Origin: Alphaproteobacteria bacterium
Lineage (GTDB): Bacteria > Pseudomonadota > Alphaproteobacteria > Micropepsales > Micropepsaceae
Direction: 5' to 3'
Assembly: GCA_019247845.1 (NCBI GenBank)
Contig: JAFBAL010000063.1
Coordinates: 1-64,000, forward strand
DNA: 64,000 nt
Part shown: piece by piece, positions 33,281-40,269 of the stretch
Numbering within the stretch: position 1 is the stretch's first letter
How the letters are laid out: every line of letters begins with the position of its first letter
The notes under the pieces: model-generated
Databases searched by the model: none
What the model was told of the DNA's origin: nothing
The model's input: only the letters and a program-made list of their open reading frames with translations
Program-made: the position numbers and the translations under genes

Positions 33281-34384
33281 TCAGGCCAGCGCGTCGAGGA
33301 TCTTGAGCATCACCTCGATGTCGGGCATCGGCGCGACGGAGGCGATCTGCGCCGGCATGCGGCCCTTGACCAGGTCGCTGGTGTCGGCGCCGATCGAGCC
33401 CAGCGGCCCGCGGAAGCCGTGATCGCGCCAGCCGATGGTCTGAAGCTCCGCCGACATCAACGCATCGCTCAGGCGCAGCGCATCGGGCACCAGCGACAGG
33501 AACGGATGCGCCGAATAGACGGTGGGGCGCGGATAGAGCGCGACGGGCTTGGCGGGACCGCCCGCGGCCTCGACGCGCGCCCAGCGGTCGGGATCCTGCA
33601 GGATCCATTCGACGAGCTGGTTCTCGTAGCCGACCACGAGCGGATCGGCGCCCGGCCCGCCCGCGATGTAATCGTCGAACACCTTGCCCGACGAATCCGG
33701 CTTGTAGCCCATGCCGCGGAACAACTCGACGAGCTGCGGCAGGATGGTCTCGAGATTGGCCATCGTGGCGACGTCGCCCGACAGCAGGTTGGCGACGAGG
33801 CCGGCGAACATGAAGCCCGAATTCGACTTGTTGGGATCGGTCGCGATCAGCCTGACCGTGCCGTAGAGGTCGGGCTGGCCGAGATCCTTCCACGGCCGGT
33901 GCGCGATCACCGCGTCGATGATCTGCTTGGCGTCGATGAAATAGTGCGCGTTCTCCTTCTTCGCCATGCCGGCGCGCACCAGGCCCTCGGCGAACGGCGT
34001 CCAGGAATAGATCACGATCGGCGAGTTGAAGATCACCTGGTCGCGCAGCACCTTGACGTGGCGCCGCGCCAGCTCGACCAGCGAGCTCGAGCTCGGCCAC
34101 AGGAACTGCGGCCCGGTGCCGAGCAGCTGCGGATCGCGCACCTGGTCGACCGAGCCTGCGCGGTCGGCGGTGAGCGCCAGGCCGAAATGCTTGAGCGCCT
34201 TGACCGTCTTGGGATTCTCGATGAACGCCATCTTCTCGCCGCCGGCATAGCCCTTGAGCGCGGTGACGTCGCCGAGCACGCCGCGCATCGCGGGGCTTCT
34301 GCGGAACAGCACCGCGCCCGCGGTGACGGCGGCGCTCGCCCCCAGCGCTCCCAGGCCCAATGCGGCGCGGCGGCTTATCGTCAA
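33281..34384 (-). CDS. Exported solute-binding-type protein, possibly Tat-exported
   Basis: A 367-residue periplasmic-binding-fold protein. The N-terminus (TISRRAALGLGALGASAAVTAG) looks like a Tat signal with twin arginines. The body shares FNSPIVIYSWTPFAEGL and PDLYGTVRLIATDPNKSNSGFMFAGL with bacterial solute-binding proteins. It starts at a TTG that overlaps the stop of the XpaC-like gene (TTGA). It ends the four-gene TelA/VWA/XpaC operon, and its sister is the binding domain of the VWA lipoprotein. No permease is present, so a ligand-sensing role is more likely than transport. Confidence 0.7.
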   Translation of the reverse strand: MTISRRAALGLGALGASAAVTAGAVLFRRSPAMRGVLGDVTALKGYAGGEKMAFIENPKTVKALKHFGLALTADRAGSVDQVRDPQLLGTGPQFLWPSSSSLVELARRHVKVLRDQVIFNSPIVIYSWTPFAEGLVRAGMAKKENAHYFIDAKQIIDAVIAHRPWKDLGQPDLYGTVRLIATDPNKSNSGFMFAGLVANLLSGDVATMANLETILPQLVELFRGMGYKPDSSGKVFDDYIAGGPGADPLVVGYENQLVEWILQDPDRWARVEAAGGPAKPVALYPRPTVYSAHPFLSLVPDALRLSDALMSAELQTIGWRDHGFRGPLGSIGADTSDLVKGRMPAQIASVAPMPDIEVMLKILDALA

Positions 34385-34989
34385 GCGGTCTTCTCCAGAT
34401 CGGATTTCAGCGAGTCTTTCAGGACTTTCAGCGTCGTGTCCAGCTGCTGCATCTCGGGCGCGTCGGCGTCCTGCGCGAATTTGAGGAAGGTCTCGTTCAG
34501 CGCGCGCATGGTGTCGCGCGCCTGCTGCACGCGCACCGGCGACGGGTTGGCGTGGCGCTCCAATGTCTGCCAGCCTTCCGCGACGCCCAGCGCGTTGGGC
34601 AGGTAGAAGGTGAACATCCGCCTGACCGACATCGCGCGGTCGGGATTCGCGCGCACGTCGGCGATGACGCCGTCGGTCGTCTTGGCCAGCGCCTGCACCT
34701 CGCCGCGCATGGTCTGGTCCTGGATCTTGGGCGCCACCTGCTTCAGCCGCGCGAGCGCATCGGACGCGTCGTCGATCAGCCCGCGCGCGGTCTCGGCACG
34801 GGCGTCGAGCAGCGCTTCGTCGTCCACGCCGGCGCGGCCGCCCGAGCGCAGCAGGTACCAGAGCCCCGCGAACACGCCCGCCGTCACGACCGCGCTCAGC
34901 CACAGCGGAAGGCTCAAGCCCAGCGCTAGCGCCGGAAAGGCGACCGCTGCGGCCAGCCCTGCGATCAGCGTTGCAGATTCGCGTCCCAT
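34381..34989 (-). CDS. XpaC-like membrane protein
   Basis: A 202-residue protein with two N-terminal transmembrane helices (residues about 6-25 and 29-47), then a long helical region with RRMFTFYLPNALGVAEGW. This fits the XpaC family (5-bromo-4-chloroindolyl phosphate hydrolysis protein), which commonly pairs with TelA. I prefer the ATG at 34989; a TTG at 34998 overlapping the upstream stop would add three residues. The biochemical role of XpaC is not established. Confidence 0.78.
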   Translation of the reverse strand: MGRESATLIAGLAAAVAFPALALGLSLPLWLSAVVTAGVFAGLWYLLRSGGRAGVDDEALLDARAETARGLIDDASDALARLKQVAPKIQDQTMRGEVQALAKTTDGVIADVRANPDRAMSVRRMFTFYLPNALGVAEGWQTLERHANPSPVRVQQARDTMRALNETFLKFAQDADAPEMQQLDTTLKVLKDSLKSDLEKTA

Positions 34990-34994
34990 CCGCG

Positions 34995-36617
34995 TCAATT
35001 GTATCCGCGCACCGAGCGGAAGGCCTCGGTGAGATTGTCCCTGCCGTCGAACACCCGCGCGCGCGTGAGATCGGCCAGCTCGTCGAGCTGCGACTTGTCC
35101 GCGTCGCCGAAAGTGACGCCGAAGATCGGCACGTCGTGGCCTTCGCGGCGCCAGGCATCGGCGAAGCCGTCATGCGCGTCGGAGCGCCCGTCGGTCATGA
35201 TCACCACCGCGGCGAGATACTGGCCGCTGTCGAGATAGGGCTTCATCTCGGTCAGCGCGCGCTCGGCGCAGGCATACATGTCGGTGCCGCCGTCGGCATG
35301 CTGGGTCCCGACCCATTGCAGCAGGCGTGCCTGCGACGGGCTGGTGCCGTCGCCCTGCGCCACGTCGCGCACCGAGGCGTCGAAGGGCAGGAGCATGATC
35401 CGGTCGTTCGGCGTCCACTGGATCAGGCTGCGCGAGGCGGCTTGCGGATCGAACAGCGTGCCCATCGCGGCCTGGACCTGTTTCTCGCCCTCGCCCTGCA
35501 TCGAGCCCGAGAAGTCGAGGCAGATCGCGGTCAACGACGGGCGGCGCAGCACCTCCTGGTACAGCAGCAGCGCGCGGCCGATCACCTTGGGCTCGGGCAG
35601 CGCGATAGAGGTCACGACCTTGGACGGGTTGAAGTTCCATTCGGGCTCGGCCGGCGCGGGCCGCGCCATGCCGGGCGCCGTGCGCCGCCCGGACTGCGCG
35701 ATCTGCGCCTGAACGTCGGCGCTCAACATATGAGCCTGCAGCTTGTCGAAGAAGTCGTGGGTGCTCTTGTCCTGGCCGTGCTCGACGTAACCCAGCGGCG
35801 CGTCGGCATAGGTCGCGCCGTCCGCCGGATAGATCGCATAGAGCAGCTCGCCGCCCTGGCCCTTCAGCGCGTCGTTGGTTTCCTTCAGCACGGCCTCGTA
35901 GTTCCACATGCCGTCGTAGGGACGCCCCGCCTTGGCGCCGGCGAGATAGAGGTCCTTCAGCCATCCCGACGAGCCCGACGAGCGCACCACGCCCTTGAGC
36001 AGCGCCTTGACCTTCTCGCGCGCGTTCGCGTCGTCCAAGGCGCGCGGGTCGAGGCGGTCGGGCTGGCCGAAGGCGGAGGCGAGCATGGCGAGATAGGCCG
36101 ACGCCCCGGAGTTGGATTGCGTCGCCGAGGTCATCAGGAAGGTCAGCTTGCCCGCGCTGACGGCGGCCAGGATGTCCTCCATCCGCACGGTCTTGCCGAC
36201 CCAGCCCAGCTCGCGCGCCTTGCTCATGCGCACGCCCAGGATCACCGGAGTCGTCGCGATGGACTTCAGGTCCTTCACCCGGCGATGCGCGTCGTACATG
36301 TCGAGCCACAGGCTGGACGCCGGCCACACCGCGTCGATGTCCGGCGCGTTCTGCTCGGACAGCATCAATCCGATATCCAGCGAGCCTTTGTAGTCGATGG
36401 TGCAGGTGACGCCCTGGTCGCTGCAGAACTGCTGCACGATCGGCTCGAAGGTCTTCTGCTCCGAGCCGGCGACGATGTGGAACGTGCCGCCGCTCCCGCC
36501 GCATCCGGCAAGAGCGAAGGCGGCAACGGCGAACGCAACCGCGAGCGCCGAGCCGCGGCGTCGCACGGCCGCAAGCTTAGTGCCGCGGCCGCTTGCGGGC
36601 GCGAGCGCGCTGCTCAC
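34995..36617 (-). CDS. Lipoprotein fusing a solute-binding domain to a von Willebrand A domain
   Basis: A 540-residue protein. A lipoprotein signal ends AFALAGC, so the protein should be anchored in a membrane facing the periplasm. Residues about 45-300 form a solute-binding domain (AGSEQKTFEPIVQQFC, TSATQSNSGASAYLAML). Residues about 340-540 form a VWA domain with an intact MIDAS: DFSGS, a Thr in GGTDMY, and MTDGRSD. The GTG start at 36617 overlaps the TelA stop (GTGA). The fusion of a binding domain and a metal-dependent adhesion domain suggests ligand-triggered protein contact. Confidence 0.85.
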   Translation of the reverse strand: MSSALAPASGRGTKLAAVRRRGSALAVAFAVAAFALAGCGGSGGTFHIVAGSEQKTFEPIVQQFCSDQGVTCTIDYKGSLDIGLMLSEQNAPDIDAVWPASSLWLDMYDAHRRVKDLKSIATTPVILGVRMSKARELGWVGKTVRMEDILAAVSAGKLTFLMTSATQSNSGASAYLAMLASAFGQPDRLDPRALDDANAREKVKALLKGVVRSSGSSGWLKDLYLAGAKAGRPYDGMWNYEAVLKETNDALKGQGGELLYAIYPADGATYADAPLGYVEHGQDKSTHDFFDKLQAHMLSADVQAQIAQSGRRTAPGMARPAPAEPEWNFNPSKVVTSIALPEPKVIGRALLLYQEVLRRPSLTAICLDFSGSMQGEGEKQVQAAMGTLFDPQAASRSLIQWTPNDRIMLLPFDASVRDVAQGDGTSPSQARLLQWVGTQHADGGTDMYACAERALTEMKPYLDSGQYLAAVVIMTDGRSDAHDGFADAWRREGHDVPIFGVTFGDADKSQLDELADLTRARVFDGRDNLTEAFRSVRGYN

Positions 36618-37687
36618 GCCGCCGGCCCTTGCGCCAGCGCGGCCTTGAGCGCCGTCGTCTGGCGGTCCATTTCCTGCTCGACCAGCGCGCGCTTGCGGCG
36701 GCCCTCGGCCTGGACGCGCAGCACGCCCTGGATCGTGTCGATCAGGTCCTGGTTGGTCTTCTGCAGCGTTTCGATGTCGACGATGCCGCGCTGCGACTGG
36801 GTCTCGATGTCGACGGCCTGCGTCTTCATCATCTCCGACGCCTGGCGCAGCATCTGGTTGGTCGTGTCGGTGACCGTCTTCTGCAGCTCCAGCGCCTCCT
36901 GCTGCCGCGTCAGGCCGAGGATCAGCACCATCTTCTGCTTCCACGCCGGCACGGTCAGCGTCACCGAGGCCTGCAGGCTTTCGATGAGCGTCGTGTCGCC
37001 GCTCTGCACGATGCGGATCTGCGGCATCTGCTGGATCGCGATCTGGCGCGCCTGCTGGAGATAGAGCACGCGCTTCTCCAGCCGGTCGAGCGACTGCGTC
37101 GCGTCCTGGTATTGCTGCGCCGCCATGACGTCGGCCGAGCCGTCGCCGCCGGCCTTGGCCTTCTGCTCGAGCTCGACGAGCTTGCCGCGCCTAAAGTCGT
37201 CGGCGAAGGCCTTGCCCGCCGCGATATAGGCGTCGAGGTTGCCGATCGAGTCGCGCGTCTGGTCGTGCAGCCCGTCGAGCATCGTCACGTCGCGGCGCAG
37301 GGTGTCGATGCGCTTCTCGAGCTCCAAGGTGATGCGGTCGATCTGGGCGGCGACGGTCTCGAAGCGCTGCTGGAAGCGGAACAGCCGGCGCCTGAGCCCG
37401 CCGAACAGCTTTGTGAAGAAGTTCTGCTTCTGCAGCTCGGTCGGATCGAGGCCCTTGGCCTTGGAGATGATGTCGGTGAGCAGGTCGCCGGTGTCGCCGA
37501 GCTCGCGGTTCTTGGTCTGCGACAGGATGCGGTCGGCGAAGCCCGCGACCTCCTGCTGCGCGCGCTCGCCGAAGGCGGTGATCTGCGCGGTGTCGGCGAT
37601 GTCGATGCCGGACTTGATCGCGGCGACCTTGCCGCTCTCTACGGGAATGACCGCGGGCGTGGCGGTCGAGGTCGTGACGTCGCTCAT
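36614..37687 (-). CDS. telA: TelA-family protein (toxic-anion-resistance family)
   Basis: A 357-residue, mostly alpha-helical soluble protein. TLIESLQASVTLTVPAWKQKMVLILGLTRQQEALELQK (in part VPAWKQKMVL) is the TelA core. It leads an operon followed by the VWA lipoprotein, XpaC-like and solute-binding genes, with overlaps throughout. The family is named from tellurite resistance, but no ter genes are near, so a resistance role is not implied. The ATG has an AAGAGGGGA ribosome site. Confidence 0.88.
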   Translation of the reverse strand: MSDVTTSTATPAVIPVESGKVAAIKSGIDIADTAQITAFGERAQQEVAGFADRILSQTKNRELGDTGDLLTDIISKAKGLDPTELQKQNFFTKLFGGLRRRLFRFQQRFETVAAQIDRITLELEKRIDTLRRDVTMLDGLHDQTRDSIGNLDAYIAAGKAFADDFRRGKLVELEQKAKAGGDGSADVMAAQQYQDATQSLDRLEKRVLYLQQARQIAIQQMPQIRIVQSGDTTLIESLQASVTLTVPAWKQKMVLILGLTRQQEALELQKTVTDTTNQMLRQASEMMKTQAVDIETQSQRGIVDIETLQKTNQDLIDTIQGVLRVQAEGRRKRALVEQEMDRQTTALKAALAQGPAA

Positions 37688-37834
37688 GGAGTCCCCTCTT
37701 CAGCTGGCCCTTCGTATGACGGTTGCATGACGGTCTTGCGACAGTCGGCGGGGGCCGCACTTCTAATATGGGGACCGAATTTGAAGCCTCTGCCGGCCCC
37801 GGAAAAAATCTTCGCAGCCCCTCTTGCGCGTCTT

Positions 37835-37858
37835 AGTGTTATAGCTATATACATCACT
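37835..37858. promoter_or_regulatory. Palindromic site upstream of the GntR/ABC operon
   Basis: AGTGTTATAGCTATATACATCACT contains the perfect palindrome TATAGCTATA and outer AGTG/CACT arms. It lies 41 bases before the small exported protein gene in a region otherwise poorer in GC. A YtrA-type GntR repressor would be expected to bind such a site, and TATAGCTATA could overlap a -10 box. The remaining gap back to telA holds a direct repeat of ATGACGGT at about 37708-37725 and nothing else clear. Confidence 0.45.
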
Positions 37859-37899
37859 GCGTCAGCAACCCGCCACTGGGCAAAGGACGGAGTAAGACC

Positions 37900-38091
37900 A
37901 TGCAAATGCTCGCAAATATCGTTTTCGGCGCTGCTTTGGCCGGCTTCTCCCTGGGTCCTGCGGCTTGGGCCGACGCGGCCAAGCTCAACCACCAGCTCTG
38001 CGGAGCGGTGATGACCCTGGCCGGGCTGGAACAGGCCCAATCGCCGCTCGACCACGCCGTCGCCAAGGCGCGCTCGGCATTCACCCACTAA
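37900..38091 (+). CDS. Small exported protein upstream of a GntR/ABC operon
   Basis: A 63-residue protein with a signal peptide (residues 1-24, ending AAWADA) leaving a mature peptide of about 39 residues with one Cys (HQLCGAVMTL). GGACGGAG precedes the ATG. It is the first gene before the GntR, ATPase and permease genes (30-base gap), so it probably shares their promoter. I do not recognise the family. It might be a sensor peptide or a cargo of the ABC system. Confidence 0.65.
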   Translation: MQMLANIVFGAALAGFSLGPAAWADAAKLNHQLCGAVMTLAGLEQAQSPLDHAVAKARSAFTH

Positions 38092-38121
38092 CCGACTCGC
38101 GAGGGCAAGCTGGAACACGCA

Positions 38122-38487
38122 ATGGACGATGCCTGGAACGACCATCAGCCGATCTATCGGCAACTGCGCGACCGGGTCATCGCGATGATCCTGGACCGCG
38201 TGCTGAACGAGGGCGATCCTTTGCCTTCGGTGCGCAACGTGGCCGCGGAATTCCGCGTCAACCCGCTGACCGTGCTCAAGGCCTATCAGCAGCTTGCCGA
38301 CGAGCAGATCGTCGAGAAGCGGCGCGGGCTGGGCATGTTCATCAACGCGGGTGCGCGCGAGCTGCTGCTGAAAGCGGAGCGCCAGCGCTTCTTGTCCGAG
38401 CAGTGGCCGAACATCCACGCCACCATCCAGCGCCTTGGGCTCACGTCCGAGGAGCTTCTCAACTCCAGCCCCGCAACGGAGCGCTGA
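38122..38487 (+). CDS. YtrA-type GntR transcriptional regulator
   Basis: A 121-residue regulator with only a winged HTH (QPIYRQLRDRVIAMILDRVLNEGDPLPSVRNVAAEF) and a short C-terminal dimer region, as in the YtrA subfamily. These usually repress the ABC transporter encoded just downstream. The ABC ATPase gene starts four bases after its stop. Confidence 0.92.
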   Translation: MDDAWNDHQPIYRQLRDRVIAMILDRVLNEGDPLPSVRNVAAEFRVNPLTVLKAYQQLADEQIVEKRRGLGMFINAGARELLLKAERQRFLSEQWPNIHATIQRLGLTSEELLNSSPATER

Positions 38488-38491
38488 CACC

Positions 38492-39355
38492 ATGGCATGC
38501 ATAGAAGCGAAGGGCCTGACCAAGACCTTCGGCGCGACCACCGCGCTGGCGGGCATCGACCTCAAGGTCGAGGAAGGCAAGATCCTGGGGCTGATCGGCC
38601 CCAACGGCGCGGGCAAGAGCACGCTGCTCAACGCGGCGCTGGGCCTCATCCCGTACGAGGGCGAGCTGAAAGTGCTCGGCCGGGACCCGTGGACCGCGCG
38701 CGACACCTTGATGCGCGACGTCTGCTTCATCGCCGACGTGGCGGTGCTGCCGCGTTGGATGCGCGTGCATCAGGCGCTCGACTATGTCCAGGGCGTGCAC
38801 CCGCGCTTCGACCGCGCCCGCGCCGAAGCCTTCCTCGCCAAGACGCAGATCAAGAAGACCAGCAAGGTGCGCGAGCTGTCCAAGGGCATGGTCACCCAAC
38901 TGCACCTGGCGCTGGTGATGGCGATCGACGCCAAGCTCCTGGTGCTCGACGAGCCCACGCTCGGCCTCGACCTGCTCTATCGCAAGCAGTTCTACGACAC
39001 GCTGCTGAACGACTATTTCGACCATAGCCGCACCATCATCGTCACCACCCATCAGGTCGAGGAGATCCAGCAGATCCTCACCGACATGACCTTCATAAAT
39101 CACGGCCGCATCGTGCTCGACTGCTCGATGGACGAGTTCGAGACGCGCTACGTCGAGCTCACCGTCAAGCCCGACAACCTCGCCGCCGCGCGCGCGCTCG
39201 GGCCGATCAACGAGCGCCAGGTGCTCGGCCGCAGCATCCTTCTGTTCGACCGCGTCGACCGCGAGAAGCTCGCCCCCCTGGGCGAGGTCCGCACCCCTTC
39301 CATCGCCGATCTGTTCGTGGCCGTGATGACCGCGCCCCAAGGAGCCGCACAATGA
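38492..39355 (+). CDS. ABC transporter ATP-binding protein
   Basis: A 287-residue ATPase with Walker A GPNGAGKST, a signature-like VRELSKGMVTQL, Walker B LLVLDEPTLGLD and the switch His in TTHQVEE. It would power the following permease, probably an exporter of the YtrB type. The ATG at 38492 is chosen over the upstream in-frame start inside the regulator. The stop overlaps the permease ATG. Confidence 0.93.
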   Translation: MACIEAKGLTKTFGATTALAGIDLKVEEGKILGLIGPNGAGKSTLLNAALGLIPYEGELKVLGRDPWTARDTLMRDVCFIADVAVLPRWMRVHQALDYVQGVHPRFDRARAEAFLAKTQIKKTSKVRELSKGMVTQLHLALVMAIDAKLLVLDEPTLGLDLLYRKQFYDTLLNDYFDHSRTIIVTTHQVEEIQQILTDMTFINHGRIVLDCSMDEFETRYVELTVKPDNLAAARALGPINERQVLGRSILLFDRVDREKLAPLGEVRTPSIADLFVAVMTAPQGAAQ

Positions 39356-40269
39356 GCGTTTCGTCCGTCGTGGAAACCGAGGCCGCGCGTCCGACGGCCG
39401 CCGCCTCTTCGACCAGCCCGTTCTACTGGTCGGTCCGGCGCGAGATCTGGGAATACCGTTCGATCTATCTGGCGCCGCTGATCGCGGCCGGGCTGGTGGT
39501 GCTGGGCTTCTTCGTCCGCGCCGCGCATCTTCCGGCCCTGGTGCGCGAGACCGAGAACCTGCCGCCGGTGGCGCAGATGCTCCGCCTCGCCGTGCCTTTC
39601 AGCATCACCGCGCTGGCGATCACGCTGACCGGACTGATCGTCGCGTTCTTCTATTGCCTGGGCGCTCTCTACAACGAGCGCCGCGACCGCTCCATCCTGT
39701 TCTGGAAGTCGCTGCCGGTCTCCAACACCACGACCGTGCTGTCGAAGGTGTTCGTGGCCCTCGCCGTCATCCCGGCGGTGGTCTTCCTGGTCACCCTGGC
39801 GACGCAGCTCATCATGCTGCTGATCGGCACCGCGGTGCTGGCCGCGAACGGCGTCAGCGCCGCGACGCTGTGGGCGAACTGGCCGTTCGTGAAGATGGCG
39901 GCGTTGTTCGCCTATATCCTCGTCGTGATGATCCTGTGGTATGCGCCGATCGCAGGCTGGCTGCTGCTGGTCTCGGCCTATGCGCGCAGCATGGCGATCC
40001 TGTGGGCGGTGCTGCCGCCGCTGGGCCTGATCATCGCCGAACGCATCGCGCTCGACACGTCTTACGTCGCCGACCTGGTCGACTATCGGCTGAACGGCTT
40101 CATGAGCCTCGCCTTCTACTACAAGAAGGGCATGACGCTCGGCGATCCGCTGGCACTGGCGACGCCCGCGCATTTCTTCGGAAGTCCCGGCCTGTGGAGC
40201 GGGCTTGCGGTGGCGGCCGCCTTGATCGTCGCCGCCATCTGGCTGCGCCGCAACCGCGAGCCGATCTAG
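39352..40269 (+). CDS. ABC transporter permease
   Basis: A 305-residue membrane protein with six to seven hydrophobic segments (e.g. LIAAGLVVLGFFV, ITALAITLTGLIVAFFYCLG) and no solute-binding domain, typical of ABC-2 exporters. It is coupled to the ATPase by ATGA, and its stop overlaps the convergent glycosyltransferase gene. Substrate unknown; YtrA-controlled systems often respond to cell-envelope stress. Confidence 0.9.
   Translation: MSVSSVVETEAARPTAAASSTSPFYWSVRREIWEYRSIYLAPLIAAGLVVLGFFVRAAHLPALVRETENLPPVAQMLRLAVPFSITALAITLTGLIVAFFYCLGALYNERRDRSILFWKSLPVSNTTTVLSKVFVALAVIPAVVFLVTLATQLIMLLIGTAVLAANGVSAATLWANWPFVKMAALFAYILVVMILWYAPIAGWLLLVSAYARSMAILWAVLPPLGLIIAERIALDTSYVADLVDYRLNGFMSLAFYYKKGMTLGDPLALATPAHFFGSPGLWSGLAVAAALIVAAIWLRRNREPI

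Noticed and set aside
36614-37687. Tellurite resistance locus
   Set aside because: Only the TelA family name suggests this; ter genes and tellurite functions are absent.
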